Of a stretch of DNA of 64,000 bases, positions 53,678-63,223 are shown piece by piece. Source of the DNA: Oceanicoccus sp. KOV_DT_Chl (lineage in GTDB: Bacteria > Pseudomonadota > Gammaproteobacteria > Pseudomonadales > Dasaniaceae); the NCBI RefSeq assembly GCF_900120175.1, contig NZ_FQLF01000002.1, forward strand, positions 2,232,001 to 2,296,000, in the 5' to 3' direction. The stretch's first letter is position 1. Each line of letters begins with the position of its first letter. The notes under the pieces were generated by a model that worked only from the letters and a program-made list of their open reading frames with translations, ran no database searches and was not told the origin of the DNA. Made by a program: the position numbers and the translations under genes.

Positions 53678-55708
53678 TTAGTAAAATTTAAGGTTAAATC
53701 CTACGTTAATTCTACGTCCCGGTGTTGCTGTGCCATTTTCTCTGGTGTTCATTGCTGATTTGACATCTTCGCGATCGAAGATATCTCTAACGTTGAGAAA
53801 AATCTGCATATCTCGATCTATAAATTCAGGCTTTATTAGCATATTAAAGTCGGTTCGAGATAGATAAGGTAACGATTCGTTTATATAATTACCCGATGGT
53901 GTGGTTGGTGTTCGCCTTCCCTGCTGATAAAGGTGATTGATTGCGTAGCTGATGTTGTTGCCCGTGTCGTATTTTATACCCACGCTAGCAATAATGTCGG
54001 GGTATGCAGGGTTGTCATCAGGTACTTCATCGGCCCCGAATTGATTGGTGGCAGTTTGCTTGGAGCTGTTGTAAGCCATATTGGCAGAAAATAACCAGCG
54101 TTTGTGTTGGTAGCTGCCATCCAGCTCAAGACCATAAGACTCTGTGTCTTTGTAATTACTATACTCAATAAAAAATCCAGGGGTAGGTGAGCCTATAATA
54201 TCAATAGTGTCGCTTACCTTTGATAAATATGTGCTCACACTATAGCGCCAGCGATTAGCTGCATGCATCCAGATCAATTCATAGGTTTTGACTTTCTCAG
54301 GGTTTAGTTTGTTACCACCGCCTTTTACGATAGCATTATCTGTTTGCTCGTTGACTGCTGGTGCGCGAAAGGCTTCGCCATATAGGAATTTAACTGCGGA
54401 GCTTTGTGTCGGATGATAAATCAGGGCGACGCGCGGAGAGAAATGATTGCCAAAGTCGCTGTAGTGATCATAGCGGCCACCTAGAATTACTTGAAATTTA
54501 TTATCTAAAAACCGCTCTTCAATTTGTCCCATTACCCCGGTTTGTTCTCGACTTTTATTATCCACCGTTGGCTGAGTGCCTTCTAATGCTGCAAGCAGGT
54601 GCTTGGTTTTCATGTAGTCGTGATTGAGTCCTAATACTATTTGCCTTGAATCATTACCTAGCGGGTTTTTAGCCACAACATTAATGCCGCGACGGATGTC
54701 GTTACTGTCCCAGGTGAAGGCCGGTGAGACTGGTGGTTCGCCAATATTATTGATGCCAAAAGCGCCGAGTAATTCATCTTCAATATAATAGGCAGTATTG
54801 TCTAACGTCCAGTCATCGTTTAATGGCTGCTGGTACGAAAGTTTCAATGCTTTCATTTTCGCCAGGCCATTGGTGTGATGTCCATTCGGGAAAAAACCGC
54901 CGCCATCCCCAGAACCAAAGCTGTCATCGACATCGTGTTCAGAATAATAAAAAGCAGCTTCGAAATTATTAATAGCTAACTTATTAGTGGTGGTGATGTT
55001 GCTGTATTCGCCACTCACTTCATCTTCTACCAACATTGAGGGAGATGAGTGAAAATTGTCTTCCAATTCAAGATCATCTACTTCGGTGTAGGATAATGCG
55101 CTGGTTAAAGTTACTTGCTCATTAAAACTATGTTTCAGTCTAGCGGTAGCTTGTAGATAGCCGTATTGCCCGAGCTCTGATCTGAATTCGGCGGTATCTT
55201 TTTCGCTGCCCCAGCTATTAAGTGATACCACACCGTTAAAGGCATCTGCGCCATATAAAGCCGATCCAGGTCCGCGAATAAGTTCAATGCTTTGCAAATT
55301 ACCCAGTGCGTAATTGGGGCTGCCATAGACAGCGGAGGCACTGCTGTAGTTATTGAGCGGCATGCCATCCAGCAGTACTAGAAAACTATTGTATTGATTA
55401 GGCGCGGAGTAGCCACGAAATGAAGGGACGAGCATGCCATTGAGGTGTTCACTGAGATAAACGCCAGGCAGATGTTCCAGGGCTTCAAAGGTTTTCTCGG
55501 CGCCCTGACGTTGCCATTCCTGCTCCGATATGATGGACACTGAAGAGCCGACATATTTTTCATCCTCCAGAAAAAGGGAGGCCACCTTGACCTGCAGCAA
55601 GGCTTCTAATGGCAGATCCAACAAATCTTCTGACGTATCAGCTGTGCTGTAGACGTTGCCCGATAATAAGGTTGATAAGTAAATTACCTTAGTAAATCGA
55701 TTGTTCAT
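53678..55708 (-). CDS. TonB-dependent outer-membrane receptor
   Basis: The protein of about 676 residues has a signal peptide (KVIYLSTLLSGNVYST) and the DLLDLPLEALLQVKVAS segment seen in CirA/BtuB-like receptors. A plug domain follows, with LLDGMPLNNY and RGPGSALYGADAFNGVVSL, and then a 22-strand barrel ending VGFNLKFY with a terminal aromatic residue. It should take up an iron complex, cobalamin-like or other large substrate using TonB energy; the substrate is unknown. I use the ATG at 55708, which begins the signal; a start seven codons earlier is possible. It stands alone near exported enzymes. Confidence 0.88.
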   Translation of the reverse strand: MNNRFTKVIYLSTLLSGNVYSTADTSEDLLDLPLEALLQVKVASLFLEDEKYVGSSVSIISEQEWQRQGAEKTFEALEHLPGVYLSEHLNGMLVPSFRGYSAPNQYNSFLVLLDGMPLNNYSSASAVYGSPNYALGNLQSIELIRGPGSALYGADAFNGVVSLNSWGSEKDTAEFRSELGQYGYLQATARLKHSFNEQVTLTSALSYTEVDDLELEDNFHSSPSMLVEDEVSGEYSNITTTNKLAINNFEAAFYYSEHDVDDSFGSGDGGGFFPNGHHTNGLAKMKALKLSYQQPLNDDWTLDNTAYYIEDELLGAFGINNIGEPPVSPAFTWDSNDIRRGINVVAKNPLGNDSRQIVLGLNHDYMKTKHLLAALEGTQPTVDNKSREQTGVMGQIEERFLDNKFQVILGGRYDHYSDFGNHFSPRVALIYHPTQSSAVKFLYGEAFRAPAVNEQTDNAIVKGGGNKLNPEKVKTYELIWMHAANRWRYSVSTYLSKVSDTIDIIGSPTPGFFIEYSNYKDTESYGLELDGSYQHKRWLFSANMAYNSSKQTATNQFGADEVPDDNPAYPDIIASVGIKYDTGNNISYAINHLYQQGRRTPTTPSGNYINESLPYLSRTDFNMLIKPEFIDRDMQIFLNVRDIFDREDVKSAMNTRENGTATPGRRINVGFNLKFY

Positions 55709-55854
55709 TACCGCCGATAAGTTTTCCATGGGTGCGCCAGCGATATAGTTATTCGCTTAATTGGATTCAGACTGATTAGTAAGGTTAGCTGGCGATTTGA
55801 GGTATGTAAAATAGCGAGTAGGCATATGCGCTAGCCAGACGCGGGTAGCGGTAC

Positions 55855-56162
55855 TTAGGAGAGTTCCAGTTCATACTGGCCAGTTGCAGCTAATGGTACA
55901 AAACCGCCTACCCACGCGGTAGCGGTGTTAATAGTAGCGCTATTCCCTATGACCAGGCATTCAAAGCCCGCGCATCAATAATGTCACCGTAGATGCCATA
56001 GTTATCGGCTCCTTTCCAGTCAGTCAGTACGTTTAGTGGTGTGTCGAAATTAGACAGTGGGCTGGGAATTCCCATTTAGTTACCGTCGTATTGGTAGCCA
56101 GGGCTACAATCTGCTGCTGTCATGGTGTTAGCGCCGGTTTGACTGGGGTTCCAGGTTTGCAT
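55855..56162 (-). pseudogene. decayed gene of unknown secreted protein
   Basis: The minus strand reads MQTWNPSQTGANTMTAADCS, then an in-frame stop, MGIPSPLSNFDTPLNVLTDW and YGIYGDIIDARALNAWS. Near 55947 it needs another frame, which gives IGNSATINTATAWVGGFVPL and ends in a TAA at 55855. The clearly protein-like text with a stop and a frameshift marks a decayed gene, probably for a secreted or surface protein. No family is recognised. The upstream boundary is uncertain. Confidence 0.5.
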
Positions 56163-56456
56163 GCGATTCTTACGCCGGTGGATGCAGAGCCTTTTATTAC
56201 CGCTACCCCAGCCAATCAGTCACTGGAAAGTTTTGCTTATGATAGTTTTATGGGGTAAAAATTAAAGAATAAAGAGCACGATTTTTACTAAGCTATTAGA
56301 GATTTTGAGTTAAATGGGGTGGTTTCCATATGTATGCCAAAGGTTGGCTCGGTTTATAAATGTAGTGCCAGTGGTCTTAGCTATTTGTCAGATAGTGTCA
56401 AAAATATCGCTTGATTAATCACCGTGATGGCGGGTGCAGGTGTCAGCTAGAGATGA

Positions 56457-56744
56457 GTTAAGGGCACCCCCAGGAATCTTCAATACCTGTATAAACAGCT
56501 TTTGGAAATGACCCCAAAGTCGTATATTAAATACACGCAACTCAATCATATCAGGCGAAAGCTACTAAGCAACGCTAATAGAGGTATGAGTGTTAGTGAG
56601 ATTGCTGGTGGTTATGGGTTCTCGCATATGGGGCAATTTTCCAAAGATTTTAAAATCCTGTTCAAAGAATCCCCAAAAAAATATCGAAAAAAAATGACAG
56701 AAAGAATAGTAGAGTATATGGTGCGGGAGAGTGATTCTAACTAG
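56457..56744 (+). pseudogene. AraC-family regulator fragment (DNA-binding domain)
   Basis: The fragment encodes the C-terminal HTH domain of an AraC-family regulator: RNLQYLYKQLLEMTPKSYIK, then IRRKLLSN, SVSEIAGGYGFSHMGQFSKD and FKESPKKYRKK. The first half of the domain and the sensor domain are missing, since the frame is closed by a TGA at 56454-56456 and no ligand-binding region is seen upstream. The ATG at 56502 lies inside a conserved helix, so it is not a natural start. It is a 5'-truncated regulator, probably inactive, next to the UbiD/SnoaL genes it may once have controlled. Confidence 0.7.
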
Positions 56745-56789
56745 CTGCTCAAGCGACTAATCATAATGTAAATTTAAAATATAGTGATT

Positions 56790-57314
56790 TTATAATGGGC
56801 CAATTTTGCTAATGCCACCGGGTAAACTAAAATCACGCCAAACCGCTATTTTCCCTTTTTTCACTAAAAAGTAACCGGCAATTTCAAAGTGCATACTGCG
56901 CTTTTCATTTTTGGCATAAAAGTGATCAAAACGTTCATTGATGACAATCGGGCCAATGGCTTCTGAATAACGCGTTATCCATTCGACTTTAGTCATGGAT
57001 TTTAAAAAACTATCCAACGCTTTAATAAAGGCGTCTTTGCCAACAATGTCGGGTCGGCCTTCAAACATTTGATAAATGATATCGTCAGCTAAAAATGTTG
57101 TCAGGTGTTCGGCATCCATTCGCGACCAGTCATCACAAAAGCGCGTGACCATTTCAACATTCGCGGTTTCTTCGGCTGTCCAGGGGCGTTTTGTTGAGAT
57201 TTGATTATCGTTTGCAGTGCTGAGACTGGTGCAGCCGCTTACGCCAGCGCCGGCAATAGCGCCTGAGGCTAATAGCAGTGTGCGTCGGTTGAGATAAAAC
57301 TGGTTCTTTTCCAT
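56790..57314 (-). CDS. Tat lipoprotein of the SnoaL/limonene-epoxide-hydrolase fold
   Basis: The 174-residue protein has a twin-arginine signal (NRRTLLLASGAIAGAG) ending in a lipobox VSGC, so it is a Tat-exported lipoprotein. The mature part is a SnoaL/nuclear-transport-factor-2-like fold of the limonene-1,2-epoxide-hydrolase type: EMVTRFCDDWSRMDAEHLTT, FLADDIIYQMFEG, GKDAFIKALDSF, and GYFLVKKGKIAVWRDF as the closing strands. Such small folds usually act in the cytoplasm. It lies 79 bases downstream of the Tat-UbiD gene on the same strand, so the two probably act together outside the cytoplasm. Confidence 0.8.
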   Translation of the reverse strand: MEKNQFYLNRRTLLLASGAIAGAGVSGCTSLSTANDNQISTKRPWTAEETANVEMVTRFCDDWSRMDAEHLTTFLADDIIYQMFEGRPDIVGKDAFIKALDSFLKSMTKVEWITRYSEAIGPIVINERFDHFYAKNEKRSMHFEIAGYFLVKKGKIAVWRDFSLPGGISKIGPL

Positions 57315-57393
57315 TTTGATTCTCAGTCGGTGTTATTTATTAGCGAGTCGAGCGACGCCGGTTATTGTGGATAGGCATTCCAAAGTTAGCATG

Positions 57394-59058
57394 CTACCAC
57401 TTGTTGCCTCCTGTTATTAGTTCAGCGTACTGCTTATTCACATTGCTAATGGCGTCGGGTGCCAGCTCGTTCAGCCAGTCGCGGTTGCGTTTAGCGAATT
57501 CAGTGGTGCGGCCTTCTGCGGCTAGTGGTCTGGTTGCGTCAATGACTAATTTGCTCGCGGGGTAGTCAGGTCCCTGGCCTGCCAGGCTTGGATCCAAAGG
57601 CATGCCGCGACCCTGGACAATAGCGTAGGCATCTTCAGGTTGCCAGCGGGCGGCAATAGCGTTATCAACTTGCCATTGGTCAAGTATGTCAACATCCTCA
57701 TCAAACACCATTACCAATTTGTAGATGGGGACAATTTTCGACAATATTTTACCTGCGCGCAGACCTTGGCCAGCTTTGGTTTTTTTAATTCGCACATAGG
57801 TAATGCCGGGAGCGTGCAAGGGTGAGTGAATTTCTATCAGCTGCGGTACCAGTTTTTGAAAGCTTTTGTTATACAGTGCTGCGGTAGGCGCCACGGTATA
57901 GCCACGAGTAACGCCAGTAAAAACATTTAAAACCCAGGGGTTTTTACGGTGAGTCACGGTATCGACACGCATGGTAAAATTATCAGATTTTTGTGGTCCC
58001 ATATAACCCATCATTTCACCAAATGGCCCTTCAGGGAGGGCCGGATGATCAAGCATTACCACACCTTCAATAACAATTTCGGCGTGGGCAGGAATCATCA
58101 GGTTATTGCTTTCTGATTTGATAGTTTCCAGTGCTTTGCCACGTATGCCACCGGCCACTGCCAGTTCATTAATTTTGCCTTTTTGTAAAACGCGGTTCAC
58201 CACCCGCGAGCCGCTGACAATCCAGACATAAGGGTCTTGGCCGACGACAATTGAAACCGGTACCGATTTTTCACCACGTTCTTTGGCGGCCATGAAATGT
58301 TTCCAGGCTGATTGGTTGGGTTCGGAGTTGACGCTAATAGTTCGTGGGCCATGAATTTGGCAGCGGTAAGTGCCGTAGTTCATGCCCAGTTCAGGGTCTT
58401 CGGTGAAGATTGAACCTGTGTCAATGTAGCGACCACCATCGGCAGGGTTGGATTGAATAAAAGCGAATTGGTTTAAGTCAATGTTATCACCTGTGATGAT
58501 AACTTCCTTACAGGGCGCTTGTTGCGCACTGACGACTACTGGATCGATGGGCTCATAAATACCCTTATCCAATTTGGTGCTCATATAGTCGATGGCTTTG
58601 CGGTAACTCGCTCTGGGGTCGTTCGCCACCGGATCCAAACCAAAAGTGATTGCCTCGGAATGCCAGTGTCCCTGATGGTTGGCGATAACCGGCCCCTTTA
58701 CCCATTGGCCATTAATTTTAATGTGTTCTACCAGTAGCGCGGGCGCGCGGGTCCAGCCATGCTCCTCTACTAACCGGTACATCAGCGCGGTCATTTCGTA
58801 GGCGTCTTGATCTAGTTTTTCAATTCTTAAAACCAGGCCACGTTCTTCTAACGCGGCAATATAGCTGCGTAAGTCATCGAAGGGTTTATCAACCGATAGC
58901 GGACCGTATTGAAGCTTGCTTTTTGGTCTTTCATTAAAAGATGAGGGGACTGCACACCCTGCGGTAACGGCAACAGCTCCCGCTACAGCGGCACCGGCGA
59001 CACTGCTGGTTAAAAAGCTGCGACGGGATGAATTACTTGGATGGTCGGCTTGGCTCAT
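57394..59058 (-). CDS. Tat-exported UbiD-family decarboxylase
   Basis: This 554-residue protein is a UbiD-family (prenyl-FMN) decarboxylase-like enzyme: LGMNYGTYRCQIHGPRT, a prFMN-site block near residue 225, then LPEGPFGEMMGYMGP with the catalytic Glu, and ANDPRASYRKA. It starts with SRRSFLTSSVAGAAVAG, a clear twin-arginine signal, and VTAGC may add a lipid anchor. UbiD enzymes are normally cytoplasmic and need a prFMN synthase (UbiX), which is not seen here. Folded export by Tat would carry the cofactor out. The substrate, possibly an aromatic or alpha,beta-unsaturated acid, is unknown. Confidence 0.85.
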   Translation of the reverse strand: MSQADHPSNSSRRSFLTSSVAGAAVAGAVAVTAGCAVPSSFNERPKSKLQYGPLSVDKPFDDLRSYIAALEERGLVLRIEKLDQDAYEMTALMYRLVEEHGWTRAPALLVEHIKINGQWVKGPVIANHQGHWHSEAITFGLDPVANDPRASYRKAIDYMSTKLDKGIYEPIDPVVVSAQQAPCKEVIITGDNIDLNQFAFIQSNPADGGRYIDTGSIFTEDPELGMNYGTYRCQIHGPRTISVNSEPNQSAWKHFMAAKERGEKSVPVSIVVGQDPYVWIVSGSRVVNRVLQKGKINELAVAGGIRGKALETIKSESNNLMIPAHAEIVIEGVVMLDHPALPEGPFGEMMGYMGPQKSDNFTMRVDTVTHRKNPWVLNVFTGVTRGYTVAPTAALYNKSFQKLVPQLIEIHSPLHAPGITYVRIKKTKAGQGLRAGKILSKIVPIYKLVMVFDEDVDILDQWQVDNAIAARWQPEDAYAIVQGRGMPLDPSLAGQGPDYPASKLVIDATRPLAAEGRTTEFAKRNRDWLNELAPDAISNVNKQYAELITGGNKW

Positions 59059-59134
59059 GGTTGGCTCCGTGATTAATTTTACCTACATGTAGTATGCGTA
59101 ATTGCCGGTAGCGTAATTTATCATTTATCAAATT

Positions 59135-59938
59135 TTATTGAATAGCTTTCGCGGGCACTGAAAAACTATTGAGAAAGTCGATGCTATAAGCGAGCAGTTG
59201 CCGGTGTTGCTCCTCAAGTGGGAGCGTGCCAAAGGAGCGATGAGCCACGTCTTCGGGAGCAAAATCACCAAACTGGAAATGGTCACTGCCATCAATGACT
59301 TGATAGCGAGTTGTTGCCGGTAAATAGGGTTTGGCGGCAGTAAATGTTTGTTTGCGTTTGGGGTCGTGATGACGGTTACCGTATAGCGATAGCACCGGTA
59401 GACCCAGAGTAGAAATATCGTAATCGGCATTGGTATAAGAGTCCCACATCAGTAAGCCGTCGGCACCCGTGGGGTGCTTGGCCAGAAACATGGCCGATGC
59501 GCCGCCGCCCATTGAGTGTCCGCCTACTACCCATTGCTGAATGGATGGGTAGTGTGCTTGTACTTCGAGCGCGCGTTCATAGTCAAAAATTGCAAAGTTG
59601 CTGGGCATGGGGATTAGAGCGGTTAAAAAGCCGGCTTCGGCAATTTGGCGGGTTAGCGGGGCAAAGCCTCGAGCATCGCAAAGTGCACAAGGATAGAAGA
59701 TCAGGCCGATAGTCGGTGTTGATACTGTGGCTTTGGGGGTAAATACAATCCACTGCTTTTCTATTAATGCGGTTTGATCCAGCTTGGCTGCAGCGCTTGA
59801 GCTGACCGCGGCGATGGCTTTGGCCGAAGCGTGGGTCTTGGTGGTCAGCTGCCCTAGCCAGCCAAATCGAAAAGCAGTGCCAAACAATACCACCAAAAGT
59901 AGTGTGGTGGCGGTTAGTATCAGTGATCGTCTAAGCAT
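59135..59938 (-). CDS. alpha/beta hydrolase with N-terminal signal or anchor
   Basis: The 267-residue protein has a hydrophobic N-terminus (LILTATTLLLVVLFGTAF) acting as signal or anchor, then a dienelactone-hydrolase/chlorophyllase-like alpha/beta hydrolase: PCALCDARGFAPL near the start with two Cys, the nucleophile in VVGGHSMGGGASAMF, LSLYGNRHHDPKR and the His in DGSDHFQFGDF. It probably cleaves an ester outside the cytoplasm. It lies 76 bases upstream of the UbiD gene on the same strand. Confidence 0.82.
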   Translation of the reverse strand: MLRRSLILTATTLLLVVLFGTAFRFGWLGQLTTKTHASAKAIAAVSSSAAAKLDQTALIEKQWIVFTPKATVSTPTIGLIFYPCALCDARGFAPLTRQIAEAGFLTALIPMPSNFAIFDYERALEVQAHYPSIQQWVVGGHSMGGGASAMFLAKHPTGADGLLMWDSYTNADYDISTLGLPVLSLYGNRHHDPKRKQTFTAAKPYLPATTRYQVIDGSDHFQFGDFAPEDVAHRSFGTLPLEEQHRQLLAYSIDFLNSFSVPAKAIQ

Positions 59939-60111
59939 GTATATCCTGCCGGTTGTTTATTAGATATTTGACCCAGCCCTTAAATCATAAGCTTTGCAGC
60001 GACAACAGTGGATAGCGTAAAGGCTAATTTACATCTTTTTACACTTGGCTTGGTTGAACTGGTTACCTAACTACGAAAGACTAACTGGATAATAACAGGG
60101 GTAGCAAAAAG

Positions 60112-61470
60112 ATGAGTAAATCGGGTGTTGATATCCCTAATACCAAGGGCATCAAGCTGGGGCCAATTTGGTTAGAGCCGGGCATTAATCGGCTAAATTG
60201 TATGGGGTTGTTTGTCGGTAGTTTTTTTACTATCGGTGTATTGACGTTAATTTCGGTGGGCACTAATTATGTGTTGGCCGAGAATTTGGGCATCCCTTTT
60301 TCCGAGCGCGGGACGATTGCTGGTGATTTGGCATTTTGGACCGAGATCACACAAATTTTGTTGTTTTCGCTGATTGGTGTGGCGGCAGATCGAATTGGAC
60401 GGCGACCGATTTTTGTCGCTGGCTTGCTGGCATTTGGATTGGGGTATTTTTTATATCCCTTTGCGGAATCTTTGCAGGAACTTACCGCTTACCGGGTAAT
60501 TTATGCTGCTGGGTTGGCGTTATCTACTGGCATGCTGGCTACAGTGTCGGCGGATTACCCGCAAAATATAAGCCGTGGAAAAATGATTGCCTTTGTCGGC
60601 ATGTTGAACGGCCTGGGTGTGGTATTGCTGAATAGTGTATTTGGCCGTTTGCCTTCCTGGTTTGTCGATGCCGGCGTTGACCCCATTATGGCGGGTCGCT
60701 ACGCACATTTTCTGGTGGCTGGCTTGTGTGTATTGGTGGCCGTGGTTTTGCAATTCACGTTGAAGCCGGGGGTGGAAGTATCGGTAGAGAAAAAACAATC
60801 GCTGATGGCGTTGGCTAAAGCGGGAGTAAGGGAAGCGCGAAATCCACGTATTGCTTTGGCTTATGGTTCTGCGTTTGTAGCTCGAAGTGATGTGGTAATA
60901 CTAGGCACGTTCTTAGTGACATGGGGAGTAGGCGCTGGCGAAAAAATGGGCCTGACAACAGCGGAAGCTTCTGTGCAAGCGACGATTATTTTCGTTATTA
61001 CTCAGGCGTCCGCATTGATGTGGGCGCCGATTGCCGGGTTGTTGATGGATCGCATTAATCGTATTACTGGCATGGTAATTTTTATGTTGGTATCGGGTTT
61101 GGCATTTAGCCTACCGGTACTTATAGACAATCCATTAGAGTCAGCCGCCATTCCCATTTTTATTTTGTTGGGTATAGGTCAGATTAGTGCCTTTTTAGGC
61201 TCACAAATATTAATTGGCCAAGAAGCGCCGCTGGAAGAGCGGGGCAGTGTTGTCGGCATGTTTAATATGATGGGAGCGATTGGAATATTAGCGGCGACTG
61301 CGATTGGTGGCCGCTTGTTTGATCAGGTCGGGCCTTGGGCGCCGTTTATGGTGATCAGTGTGGCCAACCTGACGTTGATGCTGGTTGCATTGTATGTGCG
61401 CCGGCGTGACCCCGGTCCAGTGCCGCAGCGAGAAGTAGAATTTTGGCAGCGCTGGTTGGCGCGTACTTAA
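60112..61470 (+). CDS. MFS transporter
   Basis: This 452-residue transporter has about twelve membrane segments. The loop after segment 2, GVAADRIGRRPIFVAGLLAF, is the MFS signature, and a Lys/Val-rich central loop separates the halves. PNTKGIKLGPIWLEPGINRL before segment 1 is unusual. The family is sugar- or metabolite-porter-like; the substrate is unknown. It is divergent from the hydrolase/UbiD genes and 100 bases upstream of an aldehyde dehydrogenase, so it probably imports a compound oxidised by that enzyme. The start is ATG at 60112 with a weak RBS. Confidence 0.88.
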   Translation: MSKSGVDIPNTKGIKLGPIWLEPGINRLNCMGLFVGSFFTIGVLTLISVGTNYVLAENLGIPFSERGTIAGDLAFWTEITQILLFSLIGVAADRIGRRPIFVAGLLAFGLGYFLYPFAESLQELTAYRVIYAAGLALSTGMLATVSADYPQNISRGKMIAFVGMLNGLGVVLLNSVFGRLPSWFVDAGVDPIMAGRYAHFLVAGLCVLVAVVLQFTLKPGVEVSVEKKQSLMALAKAGVREARNPRIALAYGSAFVARSDVVILGTFLVTWGVGAGEKMGLTTAEASVQATIIFVITQASALMWAPIAGLLMDRINRITGMVIFMLVSGLAFSLPVLIDNPLESAAIPIFILLGIGQISAFLGSQILIGQEAPLEERGSVVGMFNMMGAIGILAATAIGGRLFDQVGPWAPFMVISVANLTLMLVALYVRRRDPGPVPQREVEFWQRWLART

Positions 61471-61570
61471 GTAAATAAGTGCTAGCCCAAGTCAGCGAAA
61501 TTAACTGTTCAGTGAAATCAAAAATAAAGTGAATAACTTTATTAACGAGTAATGAAAAAGAGTAACGACT

Positions 61571-63082
61571 ATGCCTGAAGTAATAGACATCCCGGAGATT
61601 GCCGCAGCGACGCGCAGTTTTATTGGTTCCGAACACAAATTGCTAATTAATGGAGAGTGGGTTAGCAATGTTGCAGGCGATAGTCTGGCAGTTATAGATC
61701 CTGCGACAGGCGAACAAATTGCCGCGGTACCAGCGGCGGGTGAAGCTGAAGTTAACAGCGCTGTTGCCGCAGCCAGGGCGGCGTTTGATAAAGGCCCGTG
61801 GCGCACGATGGGTGCCACTGCGCGTGCAGAATTGTTATTAAAATGGGCTGATTTGGTTGAACAGCACCACCAACAATTTGCAGAAACCGAAGTATTGTGT
61901 ACCGGCATGCCAATGAGTGTGGCGGGCGCTGTAGCACCGATTATCGCCCGCGATTGGCTGCGCTATTATGCCGGTTGGGCAACAAAAATTGCTGGCCAAA
62001 CGCTGGCGCAGGATCCTTATCCAGTACCCGGCGTCGAACGTTTTTTGATGACGAGAAAAGAGCCAGTAGGTGTTGCCGCGCAAATCGTGCCATGGAATTT
62101 CCCGCTGGGCATGACAGTGATGAAGCTAGGCCCAGCGCTCGCAGCAGGTTGCACCGTGGTATTAAAACCGGATGAGCATACACCTTTATCAGCGTTGCTA
62201 CTGGGTCGATTGGCTTGCGAGGCGGGGTTTCCTCCCGGCGTGATCAATATTATTCCCGGTCATGGTCATGTTGCCGGAGCGGCTTTGGCCGCGCACCCGG
62301 ATGTCGATAAAATTTCGTTTACCGGTTCTACCGAAGTCGGGAAAAAAATAATTGATGCCGCTAAAGGTAATTTGAAAAAAGTAACACTGGAATTGGGTGG
62401 CAAGTCTCCTTTCATTGTTATGCCAGATGCAGATTTAAGCAAAACTATTCCAATGGCAGTACAGCAGGGCTATTTTTTACAGAGTCAAAATTGCGTGTGT
62501 CCGTCGCGCATGTTGGTCCATAAAAATGTCTACGATCAATTTGTTGAAGGGCTGGCAGCTGGTGCGGATAGTCTGATTATCGGGCCGGGGTTAAATCCAG
62601 CAACCACACTGGGGCCGTTGGTTTCCGCGCAGCAGTTACAGCGGGTGCAGAGCTATGTGCAATCAGGAATAAAAGAAGGGGCGGAACTTATTACCGGCGG
62701 TGATGAATTGGATCGCCCGGGTAACTTTATGCGTCCGGCGGTATTTGCTGGCGCCCATCGTGATATGAAGATTGTGCGTGAAGAAATTTTTGGGCCAGTG
62801 TTAAGTGTCATAAAGTTAGATACCGACGATATCGATGAGATAGTACATCAGGCCAATGATACTGAATATGGTTTAAATGGCAGTGTGTGGACAGAAAATA
62901 TTGGCACCGCAATGCGAATTTCTGCGGGTATTCGTTCCGGTATTGTCGGTATCAATGCTCACACTATGTCAGATATCAATGGTGGTTTAGGCGGCTACAA
63001 ACAGTCTGGATGGGGGCGCGAGATGGGAGAGGAGTCCTTGCATGCGTATTTGGAAACCAAGACCATTATGATGCATTATTAA
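61571..63082 (+). CDS. aldehyde dehydrogenase
   Basis: This is a 503-residue NAD(P)-dependent aldehyde dehydrogenase. VPWNFPLGM is the cofactor-stack segment, FTGSTEVGK is the Rossmann turn, LELGGKSPFIV holds the general-base Glu, and SQNCVCPSRM contains the catalytic Cys. EEIFGPVLSVIK and GVNGS-like LNGSVWTEN follow as usual. It is cytoplasmic and of full length. The family oxidises aliphatic or aromatic aldehydes to acids; the specific substrate is unknown. It is on the same strand as the MFS transporter just upstream. Confidence 0.93.
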   Translation: MPEVIDIPEIAAATRSFIGSEHKLLINGEWVSNVAGDSLAVIDPATGEQIAAVPAAGEAEVNSAVAAARAAFDKGPWRTMGATARAELLLKWADLVEQHHQQFAETEVLCTGMPMSVAGAVAPIIARDWLRYYAGWATKIAGQTLAQDPYPVPGVERFLMTRKEPVGVAAQIVPWNFPLGMTVMKLGPALAAGCTVVLKPDEHTPLSALLLGRLACEAGFPPGVINIIPGHGHVAGAALAAHPDVDKISFTGSTEVGKKIIDAAKGNLKKVTLELGGKSPFIVMPDADLSKTIPMAVQQGYFLQSQNCVCPSRMLVHKNVYDQFVEGLAAGADSLIIGPGLNPATTLGPLVSAQQLQRVQSYVQSGIKEGAELITGGDELDRPGNFMRPAVFAGAHRDMKIVREEIFGPVLSVIKLDTDDIDEIVHQANDTEYGLNGSVWTENIGTAMRISAGIRSGIVGINAHTMSDINGGLGGYKQSGWGREMGEESLHAYLETKTIMMHY

Positions 63083-63223
63083 TTAATTTCGTGAAGGAAT
63101 TTAATCCTGAAGCTGGGGCGCATCAATAAATTACGTTAGCGCAAAAGTGTATTTAATCTTGCTAGTGGCGAGATTTTCAGCATTTAAATAACGTACTGCT
63201 TTGATAAACCTTTTAAAGGCATA

